A DNA stretch of 42,225 nucleotides from an uncultured Burkholderiales bacterium. GTDB lineage: Bacteria; Pseudomonadota; Gammaproteobacteria; Burkholderiales; Burkholderiaceae_E. The stretch lies in assembly GCA_903903975.1 (NCBI GenBank), contig CAIVAS010000116.1, positions 1 to 42,225 on the forward strand. The letters are read 5' to 3'. A program made the translations under genes and the position numbers. Shown in pieces: positions 25,411 through 34,048 of the stretch. Positions within the stretch are counted from its first letter, which is position 1; the number at the start of each line of letters is the position of its first letter. The notes below the pieces were generated by a model, which saw nothing but the letters and a program-made list of their open reading frames with translations, was not told the origin of the DNA and did no database searches.

Positions 25411-26490
25411 ATGTTCACCCCGGCCGATCATGAGTTCATGACCCGCGCGATCGAGCTCGCGCGCAAGGGTCTTTTCACCACCACCCCCAATCCGCGGGTC
25501 GGTTGCGTGATCGTCCAGGAGCAGCTGATCGTCGGCGAAGGCTGGCATCACCGCGCCGGCGAGCCGCATGCCGAAGTGATTGCGCTCGCCGAGGCTGCAG
25601 GCCAGCTGCGCAGCGCCACGGTCTATGTAACGCTCGAGCCCTGCAGCCATTTCGGCCGCACACCGCCCTGCGTCGATGCGCTGATCGAAGCGCGCGTGGG
25701 CCGGGTGATCGTGGCGATGCAGGATCCCAACCCGTCGGTTGATGGGCGCGGCCTCAATCGCCTGCGCGATGCCGGCATCGAGGTCCGATGCGGGCTGCTC
25801 GAGCAGGACGCGCGTGAACTCAATATCGGATTCGTCTCGCGGATGAGCCGCAATCGTCCGTGGGTGCGCCTGAAGCTGGCGACCTCGCTCGATGGGCTGA
25901 CCGCCTTGCCCGACGGCACGAGTCAGTGGATCACCGGCGAGGCTGCCCGTCGCGACGGACACGCCTGGCGGGCCAGGGCCTGCGCGATCCTTACCGGCAT
26001 CGGCACGGTTCGCGACGACAATCCGCAGCTCACCGTGAGGCTGGTCGAGACGCCTCGGCAGCCGATGAAAGTGGTGGTCGACTCGCGCCTTGAAATCGAT
26101 CTGGAGGCGGCCGTGCTCAAGGGCGCGCCCACGCTGATCGCCTGCGCGATCGACAATCCGGCCAAGGTTCGTGAACTGCAGGATCGTGGCTGCGAGGTGC
26201 TGCCGATGGCCAACGGCCGCGGCAAGGTCGATCTCGCCGCGCTCATGACTGAGCTGGCCGTACGTGGCATCAATGAGTTGCATGTCGAGGCCGGCCACAA
26301 GCTCAACGGTTCGCTGATTGCCGCCGGCATGGTCGACGAATTGCTGATGTATCTGGCGCCCTCGCTGCTCGGCAAGGGGCTTCCCGGTTTCGAGCTCGAT
26401 GCACCCCCCGATCTGGCGCACAGCCGAACGCTTCGCTTTACCGATGTCGAGCGCTTCGGCGCCGATCTGCGCGTCCTCGCCCGATTCTGA
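25411..26490 (+). CDS. ribD: Bifunctional riboflavin deaminase/reductase RibD
   Basis: Carries out the second and third steps of riboflavin synthesis, 359 residues. The N-terminal deaminase has the zinc motif H53-A-E55 and P-C78 ... C87 (EPCSHFGRTPPC). The C-terminal reductase begins at about WVRLKLATSLDGL, contains SQWITG and ends with the usual RFTDVERFGADLRVLARF. TAGAAT seven bases before the ATG looks like a -10 element, so a leaderless or very short-leader transcript in addition to read-through from glyA is possible. Confidence 0.97.
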   Translation: MFTPADHEFMTRAIELARKGLFTTTPNPRVGCVIVQEQLIVGEGWHHRAGEPHAEVIALAEAAGQLRSATVYVTLEPCSHFGRTPPCVDALIEARVGRVIVAMQDPNPSVDGRGLNRLRDAGIEVRCGLLEQDARELNIGFVSRMSRNRPWVRLKLATSLDGLTALPDGTSQWITGEAARRDGHAWRARACAILTGIGTVRDDNPQLTVRLVETPRQPMKVVVDSRLEIDLEAAVLKGAPTLIACAIDNPAKVRELQDRGCEVLPMANGRGKVDLAALMTELAVRGINELHVEAGHKLNGSLIAAGMVDELLMYLAPSLLGKGLPGFELDAPPDLAHSRTLRFTDVERFGADLRVLARF

Positions 26491-26529
26491 CAGCGGGCGC
26501 CTCAACCTTTTTCCTGGAGCTGATCTCTG

Positions 26530-27177
26530 ATGTTTACCGGAATTGTCGCGGCGGTCGGCCGCATCGAGCGGGTCGAATCGCTGGGGCAGGGCGCCGGATT
26601 GCGCCTTCATGTTGATGCCGGTGGACTCGATCTGAGCGATGTCGCCATCGGCGACTCGATTGCGATCCAGGGTGCCTGCATGACCGCGGTGGCGCTCGAC
26701 GGACAGCGTTTCAGCGTGGAGGTGTCGCTCGAGAGCCTCGACAAGACCATCGGCCTGGGTGCGCCCGGCGAGGTCAACCTCGAAAAGGCGCTGCGTCTGG
26801 CCGACCGGCTGGGCGGCCACCTGGTCAGCGGCCATGTCGACGGCCTGGGTGAGGTGGTGGTGTTCGAGGCGGTCGGTGAATCCTGGCGCCTCGACATCCG
26901 CCTGCCGGCGATGCTGTCAAAGTACCTGGCCTACAAGGGCTCGGTCACGGTCAACGGCACCAGCCTCACGGTCAACACCGTGAAAGACCTGGCTGATGGC
27001 GGCTGCGAGATCAGCATCAACCTGATCCCCCATACCCTGCAGTCGACAACGCTCAAGCATCTGAAGGCGGGCAGCCGGGTCAATCTCGAGATCGACCTGA
27101 TCGCCCGCTATGTCGAGAGAATGCTCAGTGTGCAGCTCAGTTCGCCACTCAGTCTGCCGTCGCACCCGAACTCTTGA
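26530..27177 (+). CDS. ribE: Riboflavin synthase alpha chain
   Basis: Last enzyme of the pathway; it dismutates two lumazine molecules to riboflavin, 215 residues. Both lumazine-binding barrels are seen: MFTGIVAAVGRI at the start and GGHLVSGHVDGLGEVV for the second, with VTVNGTSLTVN and NLIPHTL. TGGAG precedes the ATG. The final 10 or so residues (SPLSLPSHPNS) lie over the 3' end of the antisense tctC gene, an overlap of 29 bases, and are probably a non-conserved tail. Confidence 0.97.
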   Translation: MFTGIVAAVGRIERVESLGQGAGLRLHVDAGGLDLSDVAIGDSIAIQGACMTAVALDGQRFSVEVSLESLDKTIGLGAPGEVNLEKALRLADRLGGHLVSGHVDGLGEVVVFEAVGESWRLDIRLPAMLSKYLAYKGSVTVNGTSLTVNTVKDLADGGCEISINLIPHTLQSTTLKHLKAGSRVNLEIDLIARYVERMLSVQLSSPLSLPSHPNS

Positions 27178-28120
27178 CCACTGGCCCCCAGCGGTTGATT
27201 TCGGCGCGGGTCATCTCGGCCATCTGGTCGGGGCCTGCGCCCACGATCACATAGCCGACCTCGGTCATGCGCTTGACGTAGTCAGGCGATTTGGTCGCTT
27301 TGACCGCTTCGTCGGCCAGCTTCGCGACGATCTCTTTCGGCGTGCCGGCCGGTGCGGCCAGGCCAAACCAGACGCCCGATTCATAGCCCTTGACGCCAGC
27401 CTCGGCCACCGTCGGCAGATCGGGCAGGGTCGGGTCGCGACGTGCGCCGGTAGTGGCCAGCGCGTGCAGCCGGCCCGCCTTGATATGCGGCAGGGCCGAC
27501 GGGATGTTGTCGAACATCATGTTGACCTGGCCACCGATCAGGTCGGTCAGCGCCGGAGCGCTGCCCTTGTAGGGCACATGCACGATGTCGATTTTGGTGA
27601 GTTGCTTGAAGAGCTCGGCCGACATGTGGATGCTGGTGCCGCTGCCGCTTGAGGCATAGGTCATCTTGCCGGGCTGGGCCTTGGCCAGCGCGATCAGTTC
27701 GGTAACCGAATTGGCCTTGACCGCGGGATTGACCACCAGGACGTTCGCAAGCGACACCAGGACGGCGATCGGGGCCAGGTCCTTGTTGGGGTCGTACTGC
27801 ATCTTGGGATAGAGCACCGGGTTGATCGCCTGGATGCCGCTGGTGGTCATCAGCATGGTGTAGCCGTCGGGTGTCGCCCGCGCAACCTCGGCGCCGCCGA
27901 TGTTGCCGCCGGCACCTGGCCGATTCTCGACCGTGACCTGCTGTCCGAGGGTCTTCGACATCTCGGCGGCAATCGCCCGCGAGGCGATGTCGACCGCGCC
28001 GCCGGGCGGAAACGGGCAGATCAGCCTGATCGGCTTCGAGGGGAAAGTCTGGGCCTGCGTGGTGGCCGCCAGGGCAGCAAACAGCAGCGCAAGTCCTGCG
28101 CGAATCAGCGAACTCGACAT
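27149..28120 (-). CDS. Tripartite tricarboxylate transporter solute-binding protein (TctC/Bug family)
   Basis: Periplasmic ligand-binding protein, 323 residues, with a 23-residue signal (SSSLIRAGLALLFAALAATTQAQ). Family blocks: FPSKPIRLICPFPPGGAVDIASR, VTVENRPGAGGNIGGAEVARA, PDGYTMLM, SGSGTSIHMSAELF and VPYKGSAPALTDLIGGQV. Bug proteins are greatly expanded in Burkholderiales and often occur without the TctAB membrane partners, as here. It lies antisense between ribE and ribB, overlapping ribE by 29 bases and diverging from ribB. No TctA/TctB is in the window; its ligand is unknown. Confidence 0.95.
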   Translation of the reverse strand: MSSSLIRAGLALLFAALAATTQAQTFPSKPIRLICPFPPGGAVDIASRAIAAEMSKTLGQQVTVENRPGAGGNIGGAEVARATPDGYTMLMTTSGIQAINPVLYPKMQYDPNKDLAPIAVLVSLANVLVVNPAVKANSVTELIALAKAQPGKMTYASSGSGTSIHMSAELFKQLTKIDIVHVPYKGSAPALTDLIGGQVNMMFDNIPSALPHIKAGRLHALATTGARRDPTLPDLPTVAEAGVKGYESGVWFGLAAPAGTPKEIVAKLADEAVKATKSPDYVKRMTEVGYVIVGAGPDQMAEMTRAEINRWGPVVKSSGATAD

Positions 28121-28164
28121 GGTCTTGAATCTCCGGCGAGAGGCCCTGGAGCGGGCCGGTTGGC

Positions 28165-28181
28165 GGCCAGTTTAGCTGGCC
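28165..28181. promoter_or_regulatory. Palindrome GGCCAG-N5-CTGGCC in the tctC/ribB divergent region
   Basis: Perfect 6-bp arms with a TTTAG spacer inside the 184-base gap between divergent genes, about 40 bases upstream of TATACT (28223-28228), the likely -10 of ribB. It could be an operator for either gene. On the plus strand it could also form a hairpin followed by CTTTC. No riboswitch of the FMN class is seen in this gap. Confidence 0.4.
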
Positions 28182-28304
28182 CTTTCATGCGGCCCTTTCG
28201 GCGGCAACAATCCCCGGCCCGGTATACTTACCCCTTGGCCCGCAAGATGACCCGTGCAGCAAGGTCCAGCGGTCAATCCGGTCCGTCCCAGCCTGCGATC
28301 TCTC

Positions 28305-29474
28305 ATGTCGACGTCAAACGTTTCGCCCCTGCACCCGTCAGCGCCTGCGACACCTTCAAGCGACGCGATTTCGCCCACGAGCGAGATCATTGCCGAACTG
28401 GCGGCCGGCAGGATGGTCATTCTCGTTGACGAGGAAGATCGCGAAAACGAAGGCGATCTGGTGCTTGCCGCCGACTTCGTGACGCCCGAGGCGATCAACT
28501 TCATGGCGCGTTTTGGCCGGGGCCTCATCTGCCTCACGCTCACCGAAGCCCGCTGCCGCCAGCTCAATCTGTCGCCGATGGTGCAGGCCAACGGCACGGT
28601 GCACGGCACCAATTTCACCGCCTCGATCGAAGCCGCCGAGGGCGTCACAACAGGCATTTCGGCGGCCGACCGATCACGCACGGTGCAGGCGGCGGTGGCG
28701 CCCGGCGCCAAGCCCGACGACCTGGTGCAGCCCGGGCACATCTTTCCGCTGACGGCCAAGTCGGGCGGCGTGCTGATGCGAGCCGGACACACCGAGGCCG
28801 GGTGCGACCTCGCCGAACTCGCCGGTCTCACGCCTGCCTCGGTGATCTGCGAGATCCTCAAAGACGACGGCACGATGGCCCGTCTGCCCGATCTGATCGA
28901 GTTCGGACGCGAGCATGGCCTGAAGATTGGCACGATCGTCGACCTCATCCACTATCGCAGTGCCAACGAGAGCCTGATCGAGCGGGTCGGTGAGCGCGTG
29001 GTGCAGACCGCCTGCGGGCCGTTTCGCATGATCATGTTCCGCGACAAGCCCAGCGGCTCGCCACACCTTGTCATGGTTCGCGGTGAATTCGGCCCCGAAG
29101 ACGAAGTGCTGGTGCGGGTTCATGAGCCGCTGTCGGTACTCGACCTGCTCGAAGTCGAGCGCGGCGTGCATGCCTGGTCGGTACATCGCGCCCTTGATGC
29201 GATCGCGGCGCATGGCAAAGGGGCGCTCGTGATGCTCAACTGTGCCCAGGACGGCGCATCGCTGCTGCGTCGCTTCGAGGATCTCGCCAGCGGCCTGCCG
29301 GCCAGCCAGCGTCCGAAACGTGCGGCCAAGATGGATCTGCGCACCTATGGCGTGGGAGCCCAGATCCTGCGTGAAGTTGGTGTGGGCCGGATGCGACTGC
29401 TCTCGCAGCCCCGGCGCATGCCCAGTATGGCGGGCTACGACCTGCAAGTCGTCGGTTTCGAATCGCAGCCCTGA
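28305..29474 (+). CDS. ribB: 3,4-dihydroxy-2-butanone 4-phosphate synthase with degenerate GTP cyclohydrolase II half
   Basis: Makes the four-carbon precursor of riboflavin from ribulose 5-phosphate, 389 residues. The N-terminal RibB domain is complete: [25 protein letters not shown], and [14 protein letters not shown]. The C-terminal half (from about 222) aligns with GTP cyclohydrolase II and keeps [23 protein letters not shown], but where RibA has its three zinc cysteines this protein reads [20 protein letters not shown], and the RGIG segment is absent. It should therefore not act as GTP cyclohydrolase II. Such RibB-degenerate-RibA fusions are known in proteobacteria. The ATG at 28305 is preferred; a GTG 17 codons upstream is also in frame. 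ribH follows after 34 bases. Confidence 0.95.
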   Translation: MSTSNVSPLHPSAPATPSSDAISPTSEIIAELAAGRMVILVDEEDRENEGDLVLAADFVTPEAINFMARFGRGLICLTLTEARCRQLNLSPMVQANGTVHGTNFTASIEAAEGVTTGISAADRSRTVQAAVAPGAKPDDLVQPGHIFPLTAKSGGVLMRAGHTEAGCDLAELAGLTPASVICEILKDDGTMARLPDLIEFGREHGLKIGTIVDLIHYRSANESLIERVGERVVQTACGPFRMIMFRDKPSGSPHLVMVRGEFGPEDEVLVRVHEPLSVLDLLEVERGVHAWSVHRALDAIAAHGKGALVMLNCAQDGASLLRRFEDLASGLPASQRPKRAAKMDLRTYGVGAQILREVGVGRMRLLSQPRRMPSMAGYDLQVVGFESQP

Positions 29475-29508
29475 GCTTTCTCGCGGCTGCTCTACAAAGG
29501 ACATCAGC

Positions 29509-29997
29509 GTGGATATCGAAGTTTTCAATGCAGAACTCAACGGCGAAGGCCTGCGTGTGGGCATCGTCCAATCGCGTTTCAACGAGCCGATCTGCACCGC
29601 TCTTCGCGAGTCCTGCCTGGCAGAACTGGGCCGTCTTGGCGTGAGCGAAGAAGACGTCTTCATCTGCTCGGTGCCGGGCGCGCTCGAGATTCCGACCGCC
29701 CTGCGCCAGCTGGCGGCGGTCAACGAATTTGACGCGCTGATCGCGCTCGGTGCGGTGGTGCGCGGCGAGACCTATCATTTCGAGGTCGTCTCCGATCGCA
29801 GTTCGCAGGGCGTGATGCAGGTCTCGCTCGAATACGGCATGCCGATCGCCAATGCGATTCTCACTGTCGATACCGATGAGCAGGCCCACGCCCGCACCCG
29901 CGAGAAGGGCGCCGACGCCGCCCGTGTCGCGATCGAGATGGCCAATCTCGGTGCCTCGCTCGCATCGCTGGCGCCCGATGATGACGATGATGAGTGA
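29509..29997 (+). CDS. ribH: 6,7-dimethyl-8-ribityllumazine synthase
   Basis: Penultimate riboflavin enzyme, 162 residues; assembles into hollow capsids in many bacteria. Seen: [18 protein letters not shown] and the catalytic stretch [14 protein letters not shown] with H90. The GTG start has AAGGA seven bases upstream. The C-terminus is an acidic run (DDDDDE) coded by a short GAT/GAC repeat. nusB begins ten bases later, the standard ribH-nusB pairing. Confidence 0.97.
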   Translation: MDIEVFNAELNGEGLRVGIVQSRFNEPICTALRESCLAELGRLGVSEEDVFICSVPGALEIPTALRQLAAVNEFDALIALGAVVRGETYHFEVVSDRSSQGVMQVSLEYGMPIANAILTVDTDEQAHARTREKGADAARVAIEMANLGASLASLAPDDDDDE

Positions 29998-30006
29998 CCG
30001 GTCTTC

Positions 30007-30519
30007 ATGAACCGGTCCGAGCGGCCTGAGCGGTCCGGTACGCCGCGAGGCGAGGGCGCTCCAGGGGCGCAGACCTTCGAGCGCACGCCGCCCAAGAGTG
30101 CCCGCAGGCGGTCTCGCGAGCTGGCCATCCAGGGGCTCTACCAGTGGCTGGTCTCGCCCGAAGACGCCGGTGCGATCGAAGCCCACCTGGCCTCAACCTC
30201 GCCGAGTTTCGAGAAGGCCGACCGCGATCACTTCTGCGCACTGCTGCATGGCTCGATCCGAGACATCGACCTGCTGCATGCCCAGATTTCGCCCTTCATC
30301 GACCGGCCCCTCAACGAGCTCTCGCCGGTCGAGCATGCGGCGCTGCTGGTCGGCGCCTACGAGCTGACCTGTCATCTCGAGATCCCGTATCGGGTCGTCA
30401 TCAATGAGGCGGTCGAGCTGGCCAAGACTTTCGGTGGCACCGATGGTTTCAAGTACGTCAACGGCGTGCTCGACAAGGTCGCTGCCAAAGCGCGGCCGAC
30501 CGAGATTCGCACGCGCTGA
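30007..30519 (+). CDS. nusB: Transcription antitermination factor NusB
   Basis: Binds boxA of rRNA leaders together with S10, 170 residues. The NusB core runs from about [18 protein letters not shown] through [19 protein letters not shown] and [29 protein letters not shown]. The first 30 residues are a Pro/Gly/Arg-rich extension that is longer than in E. coli but common in Burkholderiales. Confidence 0.97.
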   Translation: MNRSERPERSGTPRGEGAPGAQTFERTPPKSARRRSRELAIQGLYQWLVSPEDAGAIEAHLASTSPSFEKADRDHFCALLHGSIRDIDLLHAQISPFIDRPLNELSPVEHAALLVGAYELTCHLEIPYRVVINEAVELAKTFGGTDGFKYVNGVLDKVAAKARPTEIRTR

Positions 30520-30537
30520 GCGCCGGGCTGCACGCCG

Positions 30538-31656
30538 ATGGCGCTGGGCGAGTTCGAACTGATCAGGGCCTATTTCGAGCGATCCGCAGGACCTCGCCGG
30601 GCGCTGCTCGGCATCGGCGACGACTGTGCCCTGATCCAGCCCGCACCTGGTCAGTCGTTGGCGATCTCGACCGACATGCTGGTCGAGGGCCGACATTTTT
30701 TTGCCGATGTCGATCCGGCCGCGCTCGGCCATAAGGCGCTCGCGGTCAATCTGTCCGACCTGGCGGCAATGGGCGCGCGCCCGCTTGGCTTCACGCTTGC
30801 CATGGCGCTGCCGCAGGCCGACGAACGATGGCTCGCAGCGTTTTCCGGCGGACTCTTTGCGCTCGCCGACGCCCACGACTGCGAGCTGATCGGCGGCGAC
30901 ACCACGCGAGGCCCGCTCAATCTGTGCATCACGGTGTTTGGCGAGGTGCCGCCCGATGCCGCCCTGCGTCGCGACGGTGCGCGGGTGGGCGACGATCTGT
31001 GGGTCTCGGGCACGCTGGGCGCGCCCGCCTGGGCGGTTGCCTGCCGGCTGCAGCCCGAGGCTTTCTCGATGTCGGGCGTCGATGATCCCGGCGCCAGGTC
31101 GCCTGACTCGACTGTTGCTGCGAACCCTGATGTCGATGCTCGAGCCGACGTTGGCGTGCAAGCGTCGACTGCTTCAACAAACACCTGCGCACGGCCTTCT
31201 ACCGAGCACGCGGCGCTTGCCGCCGCCCGCCTGCGCCTTGAGCGGCCGCAGCCGCGGGTGGCCCTCGGCCTGGCCCTGCGCGCGCTCGCAAACGCCGCCA
31301 TCGACCTGTCCGACGGTCTGATCGGTGATCTCGGTCATGTGTTGAGCCGATCGGCAACTGCCCGCGCCGCGCCGATGGGTGCGCTTATCGACTGGCCGAG
31401 CGTGCCGGTCGACACCGCGCTCGATCATCTGCCCGACACGCAACGCATCGCTCTGGCGCTTTCGGGTGGTGATGACTACGAACTGCTTTTTTGCGCGCCG
31501 GTCTCGGCCCGTCCTGCCCTGGCGGTGCTCCGCGGCTCGCTCGGGCTTACACTGACCCGGATCGGCACCGTCACAGGCGAGTCCGGTGTGCAACTTCTCG
31601 ATGCCCACGGCGATCGGATCGACTTTCATGCAGCCGCCTTCGACCACTTCCGTTGA
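30538..31656 (+). CDS. thiL: Thiamine-monophosphate kinase with an internal insertion
   Basis: Phosphorylates thiamine monophosphate to the cofactor TPP, 372 residues. Recognised from GEFELIRAYF, GIGDDCALI, STDMLVEGRHFF, NLSDLAAMGARP, GGDTTRGPL, AIDLSDGLIGDLGH and SGGDDYELLF. It is about 45 residues longer than usual ThiL because of a low-complexity stretch around residues 172-225 (rich in Ser, Asp, Ala, Thr) between VSGTLGAPAWAVACR and AALAAARLRL; its codons are less GC-biased at third positions than the flanks. The site is where normal ThiL has a short loop, so activity could be kept. Start ATG 18 bases after nusB. Confidence 0.95.
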   Translation: MALGEFELIRAYFERSAGPRRALLGIGDDCALIQPAPGQSLAISTDMLVEGRHFFADVDPAALGHKALAVNLSDLAAMGARPLGFTLAMALPQADERWLAAFSGGLFALADAHDCELIGGDTTRGPLNLCITVFGEVPPDAALRRDGARVGDDLWVSGTLGAPAWAVACRLQPEAFSMSGVDDPGARSPDSTVAANPDVDARADVGVQASTASTNTCARPSTEHAALAAARLRLERPQPRVALGLALRALANAAIDLSDGLIGDLGHVLSRSATARAAPMGALIDWPSVPVDTALDHLPDTQRIALALSGGDDYELLFCAPVSARPALAVLRGSLGLTLTRIGTVTGESGVQLLDAHGDRIDFHAAAFDHFR

Positions 31657-32206
31657 CGCAAACGACCGCAGCGTGCCCCCGATGCCAGCTGAGTGGGCGG
31701 CTGACTCGGCGATCAAGCGTCCCTGGTCGAACCCCACCTTCGCTTTCATGCGTGCACGGTTGTCGCACTGGATTGCGCTTGGTTTCGGCAGCGGCCTGTC
31801 TCCGGTGGCGCCCGGCACCGTCGGTACGCTCTGGGCGTGGGCTGTCTTTCTCGTGATCGACCCCTGGCTGTCTGATGCCGGCTGGTGGGCACTGATTGCT
31901 GCGTCGTTTGCGCTCGGCTGCTGGGCCTGCCACAACACCGGTCGCGACCTCGGTGTACTCGATCACAGCGGCATGGTCTGGGACGAGGTCGTTGCCTTCT
32001 GGGCGGTCCTGCTGATCGTCCCGGCAGGCTTCATTTCGCAGATGCTCGCCTTTGCGGTGTTTCGGGCCTTCGACGTCATCAAGCCGCCGCCGATCCGCCA
32101 TTTCGATCGCACGCTCAAGGGCGGGTTCGGCGTGATGTTCGATGACGCCGTGGCGGCCTTCATGACCGTCCTGGTATTTGCAATCTGGATGGCGATCTAT
32201 CGATGA
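31628..32206 (+). CDS. pgpA: Phosphatidylglycerophosphatase A
   Basis: Inner-membrane enzyme that dephosphorylates PGP to phosphatidylglycerol, 192 residues from this start. Seen: GFGSGLSPVAPGTVGTLWAW, SGMVWDEVVAFW and FRAFDVIKPPPIRHFD, with several hydrophobic segments. Starts at 31628 (overlapping thiL by 29 bases) and 31682 are both possible; neither has a clear ribosome-binding site, and the conserved region begins about residue 42 of the longer form. pncC overlaps its stop as ATGA. Confidence 0.93.
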   Translation: MQPPSTTSVDANDRSVPPMPAEWAADSAIKRPWSNPTFAFMRARLSHWIALGFGSGLSPVAPGTVGTLWAWAVFLVIDPWLSDAGWWALIAASFALGCWACHNTGRDLGVLDHSGMVWDEVVAFWAVLLIVPAGFISQMLAFAVFRAFDVIKPPPIRHFDRTLKGGFGVMFDDAVAAFMTVLVFAIWMAIYR

Positions 32207-32763
32207 ACGATCTCGACAAAACCTTCGACGATGCGGCCGTTCATGCCGCCGGCCAGGCCTTGGGGCGCGGGTTGCAGGCGCTCGGTCTGATGGCGGTGAC
32301 TGCAGAGTCCTGCACCGGCGGGTTGGTGGCGGTCGCGCTGACCGAAACCGCTGGTTCATCGGCCTGGTTTGATCGCGGCTTCGTGACCTATACCAATGAA
32401 GCAAAGCATCAGTCGCTCGGTGTGCCGTTCGCGGTCCTTGAGGCCCATGGCGCGGTGAGCGAACCGGTGGCGCGCGAGATGGCGCTGGGCGCCCTGCGCC
32501 ACTCGGGCGCTCAGCTCGCGATGGCGGTCACCGGCATTGCCGGCCCGAGCGGCGCGACACCCGGCAAGCCGGTCGGCACGGTCTGCTTCGGATGGGCGAT
32601 CCAGTCGCCGGCCCTGTCCTCGGATGCGCCGCTGGTCTGGGCCCAGACGCTGTGTTTTGAGGGCGACCGGGCGGCGGTGAGGCGTCAATCGGCCATTCAT
32701 GTGCTGCGCGAAGCGTCGCGCCGGCTGGCTGCAGAACTCGCCGACAGGCCACCTGCGGCCTGA
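32203..32763 (+). CDS. pncC: Nicotinamide-nucleotide amidase (CinA C-terminal family)
   Basis: Recycles NMN to nicotinate mononucleotide, 186 residues. Motifs: MAVTAESCTGGLVAVALTETAGSS, FVTYTNEAKHQSLGV, AVSEPVAREMALGA and AMAVTGIAGPSGATPGKPVGTVCFG. It is the stand-alone form without the N-terminal CinA domain. The start overlaps the pgpA stop by four bases. The position just upstream of recA is conserved in many proteobacteria. Confidence 0.96.
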   Translation: MNDLDKTFDDAAVHAAGQALGRGLQALGLMAVTAESCTGGLVAVALTETAGSSAWFDRGFVTYTNEAKHQSLGVPFAVLEAHGAVSEPVAREMALGALRHSGAQLAMAVTGIAGPSGATPGKPVGTVCFGWAIQSPALSSDAPLVWAQTLCFEGDRAAVRRQSAIHVLREASRRLAAELADRPPAA

Positions 32764-32814
32764 TCACAGCCCGGGTTGGAGTGATGTTTTGACCAAACAG
32801 CCTAGGCCGAAAGA

Positions 32815-32830
32815 CTGATTGTTTATACAG
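32815..32830. promoter_or_regulatory. LexA (SOS) box of recA
   Basis: CTGATTGTTTATACAG fits CTG-N10-CAG with an AT-rich core, the proteobacterial LexA operator. It overlaps the -35 region of the recA promoter, so bound LexA would block RNA polymerase. Confidence 0.93.
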
Positions 32831-32847
32831 TAGTTCCGTGCGATACT
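32819..32847 (+). promoter_or_regulatory. recA promoter
   Basis: TTGTTT (32819-32824), 17-base spacer, GATACT (32842-32847). The predicted leader to the recA ATG is about 95 bases. No other gene lies in the 187-base gap between pncC and recA. Confidence 0.75.
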
Positions 32848-32950
32848 TTTTAACGATTTCACTCAACCCATTCATTCCACCCAGCTGATGAACCTGACGC
32901 GGATCCCCATCCAGAACCGGTCAGTCATCGACTTTCCCACAGGACATTTC

Positions 32951-34009
32951 ATGGACGAATCCAAATCCAAGGTCGAAAAAGCCAAGGCGCTGGCCGCCGC
33001 GCTCTCCCAGATCGAAAAGCAGTTCGGCAAGGGCTCGGTCATGAAGCTGTCCGATGCCGAGGTCGCGGTCGATATTCCGGTTGTCTCAACCGGCTCCCTC
33101 GGTCTTGATATCGCCCTGGGCATTGGCGGTCTTCCCCGCGGTCGGGTGGTCGAGATCTACGGTCCGGAGTCGTCCGGCAAGACCACGCTCACGCTCCAGG
33201 TCATCGCCGAGATGCAGAAGCTGGGCGGCACTTGCGCCTTCATCGATGCCGAGCATGCCCTTGACGTGCAGTACGCCTCAAAGCTGGGTGTCAAGCTCGA
33301 AGACCTGCTCATCTCCCAGCCCGATACCGGCGAACAGGCGCTTGAAATCACCGATGCGCTGGTGCGTTCGGGTTCGGTCGACATGATCGTCATCGACTCG
33401 GTCGCAGCGCTTACGCCCAAGGCCGAAATCGAAGGCGAAATGGGCGATTCCCTGCCTGGTCTGCAAGCGCGCCTCATGTCGCAGGCGCTTCGTAAACTGA
33501 CCGGCAGCATCAAGCGCACCAACTGCCTGGTGATCTTCATCAATCAAATCCGCATGAAAATCGGCGTGATGTTCGGCAATCCCGAAACCACCACCGGCGG
33601 CAATGCGCTGAAGTTCTATGCCTCGGTGCGCCTCGACATTCGTCGCACCGGTTCAATCAAGAAGGGTGACGAAGTCATCGGCAACGAGACCAAGGTCAAA
33701 GTCGTCAAGAACAAGGTTGCCCCGCCCTTCAAGACCGCCGAGTTCGACATCCTCTATGGCGAGGGCATTTCGCGTGAAGGTGAAATTCTCGACCTGGGCG
33801 CGACCAGCAATATCGTCGAAAAGAGCGGCGCCTGGTACAGCTATGGCGGCGATCGTATCGGCCAGGGTAAAGACAATGCGCGCGAATATCTGCGCGAGCG
33901 GCCCGAGATCGCCCTTGATATCGAAAATAAGGTTCGTGCGCATTTCGGCGTCAATCCTCGTGGCCTGAAGGTCATCGAGGGTGGCAAGGGCGTGACCCAA
34001 GCGGCCTGA
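32951..34009 (+). CDS. recA: Recombinase RecA
   Basis: Strand-exchange ATPase and LexA co-protease, 352 residues. Walker A is GPESSGKT (71-78); other blocks are MDIALG-like [38 protein letters not shown], and the L2 loop [30 protein letters not shown]. The ATG at 32951 is chosen because AGGA lies six bases upstream and [18 protein letters not shown] is the family-typical start; an in-frame ATG 21 codons upstream gives an unlikely extension. recX follows. Confidence 0.99.
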   Translation: MDESKSKVEKAKALAAALSQIEKQFGKGSVMKLSDAEVAVDIPVVSTGSLGLDIALGIGGLPRGRVVEIYGPESSGKTTLTLQVIAEMQKLGGTCAFIDAEHALDVQYASKLGVKLEDLLISQPDTGEQALEITDALVRSGSVDMIVIDSVAALTPKAEIEGEMGDSLPGLQARLMSQALRKLTGSIKRTNCLVIFINQIRMKIGVMFGNPETTTGGNALKFYASVRLDIRRTGSIKKGDEVIGNETKVKVVKNKVAPPFKTAEFDILYGEGISREGEILDLGATSNIVEKSGAWYSYGGDRIGQGKDNAREYLRERPEIALDIENKVRAHFGVNPRGLKVIEGGKGVTQAA

Positions 34010-34034
34010 GCCAGACGTAAGGCGGCTGAGTCAG
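34001..34034 (+). repeat. Imperfect duplication of the recA stop region
   Basis: GCGGCCTGAGCCAG (34001-34014, containing the recA stop) is echoed by GCGGCTGAGTCAG (34022-34034). The copies can also pair partly with each other (GCCTGA with TCAGGC), which could make a weak attenuator between recA and recX as known from other bacteria. Confidence 0.5.
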
Positions 34035-34048
34035 GCTGAGTGCTGGCG

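Noticed and set aside
27149-27177. Misannotated end of ribE or tctC at their overlap
   Set aside because: Both frames are open and end in clean stops; the convergent overlap looks real although the RibE tail is probably unconserved.
28121-28304. FMN riboswitch upstream of ribB
   Set aside because: The conserved FMN element blocks are not visible by eye.
32888-32950. In-frame ATG 63 bases upstream of recA as true start
   Set aside because: Extension is not RecA-like, and AGGA before 32951 fits the normal RecA N-terminus.
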